From CAZENU01 sp965117035 (GTDB lineage: Bacteria; Chloroflexota; Dehalococcoidia; Lucifugimonadales; CAZENU01): 64,000 nt of DNA. Position 1 is the first letter of the stretch. Every line of letters starts with the position of its first letter. Below, piece by piece: positions 34,874 to 43,600 of this stretch. The notes below the pieces were generated by a model. That model saw only the letters and a list, made by a program, of their open reading frames with translations, made no database searches and was not told the origin of the DNA. The stretch spans positions 3,658,001 through 3,722,000 of the forward strand of contig OZ220748.1 in assembly GCA_965117035.1 (NCBI GenBank), in the 5' to 3' direction. The position numbers were made by a program, and so were the translations under genes.

Positions 34874-36067
34874 CTACCGGCCTGAGGACTTGTCCGGGTG
34901 CACCGTGCCGGCTACCACGACGAACGCGGCCATCCGGTCGCGGTACGACGGGTCGATCTGCGCCGGGTCCGACGTGGTGATGAACGCCTGCTCGTAGCCG
35001 GCCGCCGTCTCGAGCACCTGCAGCCGGCGCCGCTCGTCCAGCTCCGAGAATACGTCGTCGAGCAGCAGTATCGGCTCCTCGCCCCGCGCGCGCCGCAGGT
35101 AGTCGGCCTCCGCCAGCTTCATCGCCAGCGCCGCCGTACGCGACTGGCCCCGCGATGCGTACGGCCCTGCCTCCAGCCCGCCCAGCGTCAGCCGCAGGTC
35201 GTCGCGGTGAGGCCCGCCGGACGTCACGCCCTGCCCGATGTCCCTCGTACGCCTTTCCGCCAGCAGCGTCGACAGCGCGTCGCGAATGTCCTCCTCGTCG
35301 CCGTCGACGGCGATGCCGCCGCTGGGGTCGTACGCGACGTCCAGGGTCTCGCCGTCGGCTAGCTGCGCGTGCACCGGCGCCGCCAGCGCCGCCAGGTCAG
35401 CGACCGCGTCCCGCCGTCGGAGCGCGATGTATCCGCCGGCCGCGACAAGCTCGTCGTCCCAGAAATCGAGCTCCGACGGCTGCGCCCGGCCCTCCCTGAT
35501 CGCCTTCAGCAGGGAGTTCCGCTGCGTCACGACGCGCTGGTAGCGCTGCAGCGCCCTCAGGTACGACTGGTCGAGCTGCGATAGGAGTATGTCCACGTAG
35601 CGGCGCCTCACCGAGGGCGCGCCCAGGACGATGTCCAGGTCGCCCGCCTCGAAGATCACCGCGTTGACCTCGCCGACCAGGTCGGACGCGCGCCGCCGCA
35701 GACCGTTCACCCGCACCTGCTTGCGGACCTGGGCGCCGTCGTCCAGCGGGCCGGCGTCGGCGTCGCTCCCCTGGTACGCAGAGCCCTCGGCGGTCAGGTC
35801 GACCTGCACCCGGACCGCGCCGTCCGACCGCCGCGCCTCGGCCGCGATCTGCGACTGCACCGGCTGCCCCGGCGGCGCGTGCCGCACCAGCTCGCGCTCC
35901 GATGCGGCGCGGTACGACTTCGCGATGGCGAGCACGTACAGCGCCTCGAGCAGGTTGGTCTTGCCCTGCGCGTTGCCGCCGTGCAGCAACACCAGCCCCG
36001 GCGCGAGGTCCAGGTCGAGCTTCGCGTAGTTGCGAAAGTCCAACAGGCTGAGCCGGCTGATGTGGAT
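34874..36067 (-). CDS. recF: DNA replication/repair protein RecF (probable ATC start)
   Basis: This is a roughly 397-residue SMC-like ATPase with Walker A GGNAQGKTNLLEA near residue 32, signature SRGQSRTAALAMKLAEA, and Walker B EPILLLDDVFSELD. It loads or positions RecA at gaps. The family's N-terminus has about eight residues before FRNY; here those are encoded from ATC 36067 (IHISRLSLLDFRNY), with GGAGG exactly six bases before it. No ATG, GTG or TTG precedes it before an in-frame stop, and the first such codon, TTG 36043, would delete the first beta strand. It follows ligA by 48 bases. Confidence 0.9.
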   Translation of the reverse strand: MHISRLSLLDFRNYAKLDLDLAPGLVLLHGGNAQGKTNLLEALYVLAIAKSYRAASERELVRHAPPGQPVQSQIAAEARRSDGAVRVQVDLTAEGSAYQGSDADAGPLDDGAQVRKQVRVNGLRRRASDLVGEVNAVIFEAGDLDIVLGAPSVRRRYVDILLSQLDQSYLRALQRYQRVVTQRNSLLKAIREGRAQPSELDFWDDELVAAGGYIALRRRDAVADLAALAAPVHAQLADGETLDVAYDPSGGIAVDGDEEDIRDALSTLLAERRTRDIGQGVTSGGPHRDDLRLTLGGLEAGPYASRGQSRTAALAMKLAEADYLRRARGEEPILLLDDVFSELDERRRLQVLETAAGYEQAFITTSDPAQIDPSYRDRMAAFVVVAGTVHPDKSSGR

Positions 36068-36115
36068 GGCTGGCCTCCAGGCGGCCGGACCGGACCGGCG
36101 CGCAAATGTGTGGAG

Positions 36116-38149
36116 CTAGATGTCGTCGCCGGATTCCGGTCGGGTACCCTGCGCCAGCTCGAGAAACTGCTCCTCGGTGATGACGGTCACGTCGAGCTTC
36201 TCGGCGTCAGCCAGCTTCGAGCCCGCGCCGTCGCCCGCGACCAGGTAGTCGGTCTGCTTGCTCACGCTTCCGCTCACGGCGCCCCCGAGCTCCTTGATCC
36301 TCGACTGCACCTGCGACCGGCTCATGTCCTCGAGACGGCCGGTCACGACGAACCGAAGTCCCGCGAACGGCTGCTCGGTCGGCGCCTCCCTGGCCTCGTC
36401 CTCCATCCTGACCCCGGCCGCGCGGAGCTTCTCGATCACCTGCCGGTTCGACTCGTTGGCGAAGTAGGCGACGACCGCGGACGCGATCTTGGGCCCGATC
36501 GAGTCGATCTGCACGAGCCGCTCCTCGTCCGCATCCATCAGCGCGTCCATCGACACGAAGTGGGCCGCCAGCAGCTCGGCCGCCTCCGACCCGACGTGGC
36601 CGATCCCCAGCGCGACGAGCAGGCGCGCGAGCGGCCGGTCTCTGCTGGCCTCGACGGCGGCCAACAGGTTGGCGACACTCTTCTCGCCCATGCGCTCCAG
36701 CTCGATCAACTCTTCTTCCTTCAGGGTGTAGATGTCTGCCACGTCACGGATGAGCCCCTGCTCGAGCAGCACGGTCGTCTGCCTGACGCCGAGCCCCTCG
36801 ATGTCCATAGCGCCCCGGCTGACGAAGTGCTCCAGCAGCCGCACCAGCTGCGCCGGGCACTGCGAGTTGACGCACAGCGACATCGCCTCGCCCTCGGGGC
36901 GGGTCACCGGCTCCTCGCACGAGGGACACTCCGACGGCATCTGGAAATCGCGCTCGTCGCCCGTGCGGCGGCCCGTGATCACGCTGACGACCTGCGGGAT
37001 AACCTCGCCCGCCCGCTCCACGACGACCCAGTCGCCGATCTTGAGGCCCTTGGCCCGGATGTAGTCCTCGTTGTGCAGCGTGGCTTGCCTGACGGTCGCG
37101 CCGCCCACGTCGACCGGCTCCAGCACGGCGAACGGGTTGATCGACCCGGTGCGGCCGACGTTCACCGCTATGTCCAGGAGCTGCGTCACCGCCTGCGTCG
37201 CCGGGAACTTGTACGCGATCGCCCACCGGGGCTCCCGGCCCACGACGCCGACGTGCCGCTGCAGGTCGAACCGGTCGACCTTGATCACGACGCCGTCGGA
37301 GCCGTAGTCGAGCCCTTCGGCCTTTTCCAGCCACTCGCGGTAGTACGCTGCAGCCTCCTCCGGCGTGCGGACGAGCCGGTTGTGCGGGCTGGTCTTGAAG
37401 CCGAGGCGGCCCAGGAGCGCTAGCGTCTCCCAGTGCGTGTCGGGCACGTCCCCGTCGGCGTAGCCCAGGCCGTAGACGAAGATGTCGAGCGGCCGGCCGG
37501 CGGTCATCTTTGGATCGAGCTGCCGGACCGACCCCGCGGCGGTGTTGCGCGGGTTGGCGTACGTCGGCAGTCCTTCGGCGATGCGCTCCTCGTTGAATCG
37601 CTGGAAGGCCGACTTCGGGAACAGCACCTCGCCCCTGACCTCGAACCGCCGCGGCGCGTCCCCGAGGACGCGCAGGGGGATGCTCCTGACCGTCCTGAGG
37701 TTGTGGGTAACGTCCTCGCCGACCGTGCCGTTGCCCCTGGTCGCTCCGCGCACGAGCACGCCGTCCTCGTACGTGAGCGCCACCGCCAGGCCGTCGAACT
37801 TCAGCTCGCACACCAGCTCAAAGTCCGTGCTCTCGATCAGGTCCGCGACGCGGCGGTACCAGGCCATCAGCTCCTCGTCGTCGAAGGCGTTGCCCAGGCT
37901 GAGAAGGGGCTCCGGGTGGCGGGCCTCCGCGAAGCCCTCGGCCGGCTCAGAGCCCACGCGCTGCGTCGGCGACTCAGGAGTGACGAGGTCCGGGTGCTGC
38001 TCCTCCAGATCCCGGAGCTCGCGCATCAGCGCGTCGTACGCCGCGTCGGCGATCTCCGGCTGGTCGAGCGCGAAGTAGAGATGGTTGTGGCGGTCGATCT
38101 GGGCCCTGAGCGCTCCGATGCGCTCCACGGCCGCGGCCTGGTCGGACAC
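36116..38149 (-). CDS. ligA: NAD-dependent DNA ligase
   Basis: This is a 677-residue protein from GTG 38149. It has the adenylation site K117 in CELKFDG (KxDG), the zinc finger CPSCEEP...CVNSQCPAQ, an HhH region, and a C-terminal BRCT domain. Domain order and length are standard. It seals nicks using NAD+ during replication. An upstream in-frame extension to 38299 is unlikely because it has no family homology. Confidence 0.95.
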   Translation of the reverse strand: MSDQAAAVERIGALRAQIDRHNHLYFALDQPEIADAAYDALMRELRDLEEQHPDLVTPESPTQRVGSEPAEGFAEARHPEPLLSLGNAFDDEELMAWYRRVADLIESTDFELVCELKFDGLAVALTYEDGVLVRGATRGNGTVGEDVTHNLRTVRSIPLRVLGDAPRRFEVRGEVLFPKSAFQRFNEERIAEGLPTYANPRNTAAGSVRQLDPKMTAGRPLDIFVYGLGYADGDVPDTHWETLALLGRLGFKTSPHNRLVRTPEEAAAYYREWLEKAEGLDYGSDGVVIKVDRFDLQRHVGVVGREPRWAIAYKFPATQAVTQLLDIAVNVGRTGSINPFAVLEPVDVGGATVRQATLHNEDYIRAKGLKIGDWVVVERAGEVIPQVVSVITGRRTGDERDFQMPSECPSCEEPVTRPEGEAMSLCVNSQCPAQLVRLLEHFVSRGAMDIEGLGVRQTTVLLEQGLIRDVADIYTLKEEELIELERMGEKSVANLLAAVEASRDRPLARLLVALGIGHVGSEAAELLAAHFVSMDALMDADEERLVQIDSIGPKIASAVVAYFANESNRQVIEKLRAAGVRMEDEAREAPTEQPFAGLRFVVTGRLEDMSRSQVQSRIKELGGAVSGSVSKQTDYLVAGDGAGSKLADAEKLDVTVITEEQFLELAQGTRPESGDDI

Positions 38150-38293
38150 GTACGCTGCCCCCGGACTCGGATTCGCCGCGATAATACCACGCGCCCCGGC
38201 AGGGCTGCGGACGTCTACCGCGCCATGGCGGCGTGACAGGTGTGGAGCCAGTACGGAGTGGGCGCCATTCCTGCCGGGATGCGATCCCTGACC

Positions 38294-38431
38294 TTGCAAT
38301 TGGACGCGGTCAAACCTTGCAATCAGACGACCTGTAACCTTTCAATTGGACGACATCAAACCTTGCAATTGGACGAGCTCAAAGGTTACAATTGGACGAA
38401 CCAAAAGGTTGCAATTGGACGATGCTTCGAA
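38294..38431. repeat. Six 23-bp direct iterons upstream of an AAA ATPase gene
   Basis: Units start at 38294, 38317, 38340, 38363, 38386 and 38409, exactly 23 bases apart. The consensus core is TTGCAATTGGACGA, containing the palindrome CAATTG, and the inter-core spacer varies. The last unit covers the ATG of the ATPase at 38422. Twenty-three is not a multiple of three, so this is not a protein repeat. It looks like an array of protein-binding sites. Confidence 0.9.
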
Positions 38432-39714
38432 ACACACTCCATCCACGGTTAGTCGCGTCTCGGTTCGCCGAGGCGCTCGAGGACTCCCCCGTAGTCCTCA
38501 TACAGGGTCCGCGCCAATGCGGCAAGACGACGTTTGCGCAGATGGTGTGCGCACCTCAGCTCCTTCATGGCCGCTCGGCGTCGGGCGAGCCCGGCGGCGG
38601 GTACGGCTATCTCAGCTTCGACGACGACATTGTACGCACCGGCGCCGAGGCCGATCTCATGAGCTTCGTAGCCGACCTCCCCGAGCGTGTTGTCCTGGAC
38701 GAGGTCCAACGCGTGCCGGGACTCTTCACCGCCTTGAAGCTCGAGGTCGACCGGCGGCGCGTGCCGGGCAGGTTCGTCCTCACCGGATCGACGAACGTGC
38801 TGGCAGTACCGGCCGTCGAGGACTCCCTCGCCGGCCGACTGGAGGCTATTCGACTACACCCGCTTGCGCAGTGCGAGTTGGAGACGGGCCTATCCGCCGC
38901 GGGTGGCTTCATCGACACGTTGTTCGGAGGCAGCTTCCCGGTGACGCAGGTCGAGCGGCTGGGAGCTGAGCTGGCCGAGCGGATCGTGTCTGGAGGATAC
39001 CCGTCCGCCCTTGCCCGGCCCGCCGGTCGCAGGCGCGCGAACTGGTATCGGAACTACATCGACGCCCAGGTGCGGCGGGACGTCGGCGCCCTTTCGCGTA
39101 TCAGCGGCCTGGACGTCCTGCCCCGGCTTCTAGCGATGGCCGCGACGCAGACTGGACGCCTGTTCAACCTGAGCCGCCTGGCCGCGCCGTTTCAGCTCAG
39201 CCGGCCGACTCTCGGGGACTACCTGGTGCTGCTGGAGCGCGTGTACCTGTTGGAGAGACTGCCCGCGTGGCACAGCAATCGGGGAAAACGCCTCGTCAAG
39301 ACCCCGAAGCTCCACGTCGGCGATACCGGGCTGGCGTGCGCGCTGCTCGGCACGTCAGGCCCGGCGCTATTCGCGGACCGTCCCCTGCTGGGACAGCTAC
39401 TCGAGACGTTCGTCTTCCAGGAGCTGCGCCGGCAGGCCACCTGGTATCCCGGACACGTGGAGTTCTTCCACTATCGCGACAAGGACCAGGTCGAGGTCGA
39501 CGTCGTCATGGAGCAGGGCGGACTCGTGGCCGGCGTGGAGGTCAAGGCTGGCGCGACGGTAACCCAGTCCGACTTTCGGGGCCTCCGCAAACTCAGGGAC
39601 GCCTGCGGACCGTCTTTTGCCGCCGGCGTGGTGATCTACGACGGCATGACCAGCGTCGGTTTCGGGGACCGCCTGCACGCAGTGCCCATTCGCCTGCTCT
39701 GGGAAAGACCGTGA
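38422..39714 (+). CDS. AAA-family ATPase with DUF4143 C-terminal domain
   Basis: This is a 430-residue protein from ATG 38422. Walker A GPRQCGKTT lies at 29-37, Walker B RVVLDEVQRVP near residue 92, and LTGSTN is the sensor. The C-terminal half is DUF4143, with a PD-(D/E)xK-like end: EVDVVMEQGG...GVEVKAG. This family is common in prokaryotes and its physiological role is unclear; a DNA-related or toxin-antitoxin-like role is suspected. The six 23-bp iterons just upstream suggest autoregulation or a DNA site bound by the protein. Standing alone, it resembles a mobile accessory gene. Confidence 0.88.
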   Translation: MLRNTLHPRLVASRFAEALEDSPVVLIQGPRQCGKTTFAQMVCAPQLLHGRSASGEPGGGYGYLSFDDDIVRTGAEADLMSFVADLPERVVLDEVQRVPGLFTALKLEVDRRRVPGRFVLTGSTNVLAVPAVEDSLAGRLEAIRLHPLAQCELETGLSAAGGFIDTLFGGSFPVTQVERLGAELAERIVSGGYPSALARPAGRRRANWYRNYIDAQVRRDVGALSRISGLDVLPRLLAMAATQTGRLFNLSRLAAPFQLSRPTLGDYLVLLERVYLLERLPAWHSNRGKRLVKTPKLHVGDTGLACALLGTSGPALFADRPLLGQLLETFVFQELRRQATWYPGHVEFFHYRDKDQVEVDVVMEQGGLVAGVEVKAGATVTQSDFRGLRKLRDACGPSFAAGVVIYDGMTSVGFGDRLHAVPIRLLWERP

Positions 39715-39755
39715 GAGTCGAACCAGTACGAGTCGTACGAGGACGTGTCTTTCGC

Positions 39756-40769
39756 CTACGTTACGTCGAGAGTGGGGGACCTGAGCGGCGGGATGATGTC
39801 GGCTTCGGTGAGCGGCACCGCGTCCTTCTGGTAGACCTGCACGCGGTAGGAGCCGTAGTCCGGGATGAAGATTCGGCCGCGGTCGTCGACGCGCACCGTC
39901 TTCGGGTCTCGCAGCCGCCTCTGCGGCTCCAGGCTCGTCATCTCCCGCAGGCGCATCGGCTTCGCGTTCGACAGCAGGTACTCGCGGCCCGACCGTGACA
40001 GCACAGCGTCGCCGATGATCTTCTCCAGGTACATCCCGTCCGAGTTGAACATCTGCACGCGGTCGTTGCCAGAGTCCGCCACGTAGATGTCGCCGTGGGA
40101 GTCGACCTCGACCCCGGCAGGCCGGTCGAACTCGCCGTTCCCCGAGCCGCTGCGGCCCACGGAGAAGATGAGCTCGCCCTCCGCGGTGAACTTCTGCACC
40201 CGGTCGTTGCGCCAGTCGGCCACGTAGACGTCGCCCAGCTCGTCGACCGTGATGCCCCACGGCATGTCGAGCTCGCCCTCGCCCGAGCCGTGGCCGCCGA
40301 ACGAGGATATGAACGTCCCGTCGCGCGTGAACCGCTGCACGCGGTGGTTCATCGTGTCCGACACGTAGACGTTGCCCGCCGGGTCGAATGCGATCCCCGC
40401 CGGGTGGTCGAGCTGTCCCTCGCCGCTGCCGTGCTCGCCCCACTTGGAGACGAACTCACCGTCGGTCGTGAGGGTCGTGATTCGGTGCAGCTCCTCGTCG
40501 GACACGACGAGATTGCCGTCGTCGTCCATCAACATGGCGGTGGGCCACTTGAACTGGCCGTCGCCGTAGCCCGTGCCGCCGATGTCCCCCAGGTCTTCGT
40601 CCTCCCAGGTCAGCTTCCGGATCGACGGCGAGCCGGAGGCGCGGCAGAGCACGTAGACGGTGTCGTCCTCACCCAGCGCCACGTCCACTGGGTAGTTCGT
40701 CCACCGGCGCATGCCGAACGTCTTGACGTACGGCAGACCGGCCCTGAGCAGTGCGTAAGGTCTGGCCAT
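39756..40769 (-). CDS. NHL-repeat beta-propeller protein
   Basis: This 337-residue protein starts at ATG 40769, two bases after the DUF1501 stop. It has at least five NHL repeats of the type L-D-x-P-x-G-I-A-F-D-x-x-G-N-V-Y-V-S-D-T-x-N-H-R-V-Q. There is no evident signal peptide. NHL propellers serve as binding scaffolds or, in some cases, as lyases. It is the last of a three-gene unit with DUF1800 and DUF1501 genes and is likely co-transcribed. Function not recognised. Confidence 0.88.
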   Translation of the reverse strand: MARPYALLRAGLPYVKTFGMRRWTNYPVDVALGEDDTVYVLCRASGSPSIRKLTWEDEDLGDIGGTGYGDGQFKWPTAMLMDDDGNLVVSDEELHRITTLTTDGEFVSKWGEHGSGEGQLDHPAGIAFDPAGNVYVSDTMNHRVQRFTRDGTFISSFGGHGSGEGELDMPWGITVDELGDVYVADWRNDRVQKFTAEGELIFSVGRSGSGNGEFDRPAGVEVDSHGDIYVADSGNDRVQMFNSDGMYLEKIIGDAVLSRSGREYLLSNAKPMRLREMTSLEPQRRLRDPKTVRVDDRGRIFIPDYGSYRVQVYQKDAVPLTEADIIPPLRSPTLDVT

Positions 40770-40771
40770 GG

Positions 40772-41908
40772 CTACGCCGCGAAGGGTGAGAGCTGCTCGA
40801 AGTCGCCGCCGACGATCGGCGCGGCCTCGATCCCGAGCCACTGCTCCAGCAGCGTCCCGTAGACGCCGCGGAAGTCGATGGTGTGCTTCAGGTCCTCGCC
40901 ATTCTCCCAGTCGTCCGGACGCAGCGACGGGTACTCGGCGTACAGCCCCCCGTCGACCCTGTCTCCGATGATAAACGCGCCTCCGCCCGAACCGTGGTCC
41001 GTGCCCGAGCCGTTGTCCTTCATCCTGCGGCCGAACTCGGTGAACACCAGCATCGTCACGTTGTCGGAGGCGTCGTGCGCCCTGAGGTCCGCGAAGAAGT
41101 CCGAGATCGCGCCCGACAGGTCGGACAGCAGGCCGGGGTGAGTCGGCATCTCGTTCGAGTGGGTGTCGTAGCCGCCCTGCGCCGTGTAGAAGATGCGCGT
41201 CCCCAGGTCCGCCAGGTGCACCCTGGCGACGTCCCTCAGGCTCTGGGCGATCCCGTTGTCGGCGTACTCCACGTCGGAGGAGTACTTCGCGGGCGCCGTC
41301 TTCAGCGCGTCCGCGCCCTTCAGCACGTCGGACCCGGTCTGGGCCAGGTACTCCATCACCGGCCCCGATCCGACGGCCGGGCCGTACATGCGCTTGAAGA
41401 TGTCCAGCGCCTGCATTCGCTGGTCGTCCTCTCCGATGCCTGTCATCAGCCCGTAGTTGTCGAGGTCTCCGACCGAGCTCACGGGGACGCCGGGCGCGGC
41501 CATCGCGCGGGGCAGCCCCTTGCCGAAGTTGACGCCGGTCAGCACGTTCTCCTTGCCGGGGTCGATCTCGCGTATCGCCCGGCCCAGCCAGCCCTCGGTG
41601 CCGACCTCGATGGGCTCGCAGGTGTGCCAGATGTCCATCGCCCGGAAGTGCGAGCGGCTGGAGTTCGGGTAGCCGATGCCCTGCACGATCGCGACGTCGC
41701 CGGCGTCGTACATCTCCTTCAGCGGCCCGCAGCTCGGGTGGAACCCGAGCGTGTCGTCCAGCGGCAGCACCTCGTCCTGGGGGATCACGATCTTCGTGCG
41801 GCTGTCGTAGTACACCGGGTTGGTGTAGGGGACTATGGTGTTCATGAAGTCGTTCCCGCCCGAGAGCTGGACGACTACCAGGACCGGTGGCTTGCCGTTG
41901 CCTTTCAT
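40772..41908 (-). CDS. DUF1501 family protein
   Basis: This 378-residue protein has the family hallmarks LSGGNDFMNTIVPY near the N-terminus, GYPNSSRSHFRAMDIWHT, and TEFGRRMKDNGSGTDHGSG, which supply sulfatase-like metal ligands. DUF1501 proteins are usually exported and occur with DUF1800 proteins in Planctomycetes and other phyla; their activity is undefined. No TAT signal is visible here. It lies 33 bases after the DUF1800 gene. Confidence 0.9.
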   Translation of the reverse strand: MKGNGKPPVLVVVQLSGGNDFMNTIVPYTNPVYYDSRTKIVIPQDEVLPLDDTLGFHPSCGPLKEMYDAGDVAIVQGIGYPNSSRSHFRAMDIWHTCEPIEVGTEGWLGRAIREIDPGKENVLTGVNFGKGLPRAMAAPGVPVSSVGDLDNYGLMTGIGEDDQRMQALDIFKRMYGPAVGSGPVMEYLAQTGSDVLKGADALKTAPAKYSSDVEYADNGIAQSLRDVARVHLADLGTRIFYTAQGGYDTHSNEMPTHPGLLSDLSGAISDFFADLRAHDASDNVTMLVFTEFGRRMKDNGSGTDHGSGGGAFIIGDRVDGGLYAEYPSLRPDDWENGEDLKHTIDFRGVYGTLLEQWLGIEAAPIVGGDFEQLSPFAA

Positions 41909-41941
41909 CTCTGTGACCTCCGAGGCTCTGGGGGCCGAATT

Positions 41942-43333
41942 CTAGGCGAACTGGAACTCCCGCGAGGCGACCACGAGCTGCAGCATGCGCCCGACGCGCG
42001 CCGAGCTCTCCGCCTCCTCCTCTGGCGTCCGGAAGCCCAGCTCTCCGCCGGACTCCGCGTACTCCATGAGGCCGTCCCGCGTCTCTGCGCCCGCGTCGAT
42101 CGGGCCGCTCAGCTCCAGCACGCGGTCGACGAACTCCTCCGGCGGAACGGTGTCGCCGTTCGTCCGCAGCCTGGCGATCATTTCCTGGACGCCGGGGTTG
42201 TCGAGGTCGGCCATGTGGTCGACCGCGAAGTTGACGCGGTCGTTCAGCGTGCCGCCGTCGATCCACTCCTTGCCCGTGTGCCAGCCCTCGACGGTGGGCG
42301 GGTTGAGCAGGTGCTGGCCCATCACGGCGCTCGCGTCGGCCAGCGACGTGAGGCTCGTGTCGGGGAAGCGGTGCGTGCCGGCCAGCTTGACCGTGCTCGC
42401 CACCAGCTCCACCGGCGACTTCACCCGCATCTGCCGAGCGGTCTTGAAGAAGTCGGAGTTGAACAGCACGCGCAGCACCGCCCGGATGTCGCCGTCGGAC
42501 TCGAAGTAGGCGTCCTCGAGAGCCTTGATGGCCTCGGGGTCCTGCGGCGGGACCGTTTCCCACGCGGGCACCTGCGGCTCGTCCGCGACGAAGAAGTTGT
42601 ACAGGTGGCGGCAGATGAACCGGGCCGCCGCCGGCTGCTTGACGATGATGTCGACGATGTCCTCGCCATTGAACCGGCCCGTCTCTCCGAGGAACGTCTT
42701 GACGCTGTGGTCGTGGTCGTCGTCGTCGTAGACGAACTCGGGGGTGTAGTGGCCGTACGGGTACAGCGGTATGGGTTGCGTGAAGGTCCAGCCCGTGAAC
42801 GCCCGCGCCGCCTGCTTGATGTCCTGCTCGGTGTAGTTGCCGACCCCCATCGAGAACAGCTCCAGCAGCTCCCGGCCGTAGTTCTCGTTCGGCTCGTCCT
42901 TGTGGTTCTCGCTGTTGTCCAGCCAGTGGATCATCGCGGGGTTCTTGGAGAGCTCGATCAGGATCGTCCTGATGTCGGACAGCCCGACGCTCCTCAGCAT
43001 GTCGATCTGCTGGAACATCGACCGCGTGTGCTCGCCCTTGTACCAGGCGGTTGCGAAGACGTGATGCCAGAAGAGCGCCACCTTCTCCTGCAGCGGACGC
43101 TGGCCGTTGACCATCCTGAATATCCAGCGGCCCGCCCAGATGTCGAGCGCCTCGCCGTCGTGGTAGCGTCTCAGGATGTCCTCGGGGACGTCGGGGAACC
43201 GCTCGGGGTGGAGCAGGTCCTCGACGATCTCCGCGTAGTCCTTCTCGGCGAGTCGTTCGAGCTCGGCGCGGGTTGCGCCGAACCCCGCGCGGCGCATGAG
43301 GTGGGCGGTCAGCGCCAGGTCGGTCCGTGCCAT
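41942..43333 (-). CDS. DUF1800 family protein
   Basis: This 463-residue protein starts at ATG 43333. It shows the family blocks HLMRRAGFGATRAELERLA, KVALFWHHVFATAWYKGEHT, YGRELLELFSMGVGNYTEQD, and RFICRHLYNFFVADEP. DUF1800 is a partner family of DUF1501 with no assigned biochemistry. It heads the three-gene unit. A 267-base gap upstream holds only a MITE-like repeat. Confidence 0.92.
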   Translation of the reverse strand: MARTDLALTAHLMRRAGFGATRAELERLAEKDYAEIVEDLLHPERFPDVPEDILRRYHDGEALDIWAGRWIFRMVNGQRPLQEKVALFWHHVFATAWYKGEHTRSMFQQIDMLRSVGLSDIRTILIELSKNPAMIHWLDNSENHKDEPNENYGRELLELFSMGVGNYTEQDIKQAARAFTGWTFTQPIPLYPYGHYTPEFVYDDDDHDHSVKTFLGETGRFNGEDIVDIIVKQPAAARFICRHLYNFFVADEPQVPAWETVPPQDPEAIKALEDAYFESDGDIRAVLRVLFNSDFFKTARQMRVKSPVELVASTVKLAGTHRFPDTSLTSLADASAVMGQHLLNPPTVEGWHTGKEWIDGGTLNDRVNFAVDHMADLDNPGVQEMIARLRTNGDTVPPEEFVDRVLELSGPIDAGAETRDGLMEYAESGGELGFRTPEEEAESSARVGRMLQLVVASREFQFA

Positions 43334-43408
43334 GTCTCAACCTCCGTGACGTGCTCGCGCTGTCGCCGCAAAATATACCACAGTATGAGGCCCCCGAAAC
43401 CGGGCTAA

Positions 43409-43572
43409 CTGTTCAGAGTTGAAACCCGTTCGCCCCGAGTGCCCCGACGCTTCGTCGGGGTGTATCGAGGGGCCGCCACGAAGAGTGGGCGAGGCTCAGC
43501 ACCAAAATCGTCCCATTCATCAGAATCCCACGAATCACAGTTCAGACGTTCCGCCTCACCTACTCTGAACAG
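43409..43572. repeat. MITE-like repeat, copy B with terminal inverted repeats
   Basis: It begins CTGTTCAGAG (43409-43418) and ends with the reverse complement CTCTGAACAG (43563-43572). It includes CCCGAGTGCCCCGA, a perfect CCCCGACG-CTT-CGTCGGGG hairpin (about 43441-43459), and CAGAATCCCACGAATCAC. Copies A and C share its ends. There is no coding capacity and no transposase. It sits between the GMC and DUF1800 genes. Confidence 0.75.
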
Positions 43573-43600
43573 GTACCAACCGGGCTGTGCGGCTGAGTAT

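Noticed and set aside
38294..38431. CRISPR array
   Set aside because: Repeats are 23 bp head-to-tail with no unique spacers of ~30 bp and no cas genes; the short variable words inside the period are about 7-9 bases.
39756..43340. A 1194-residue open frame spanning three genes
   Set aside because: Only its last 337 codons (NHL repeats) code; the rest is antisense-shifted frame over DUF1501 and DUF1800 genes, which show clear family matches.
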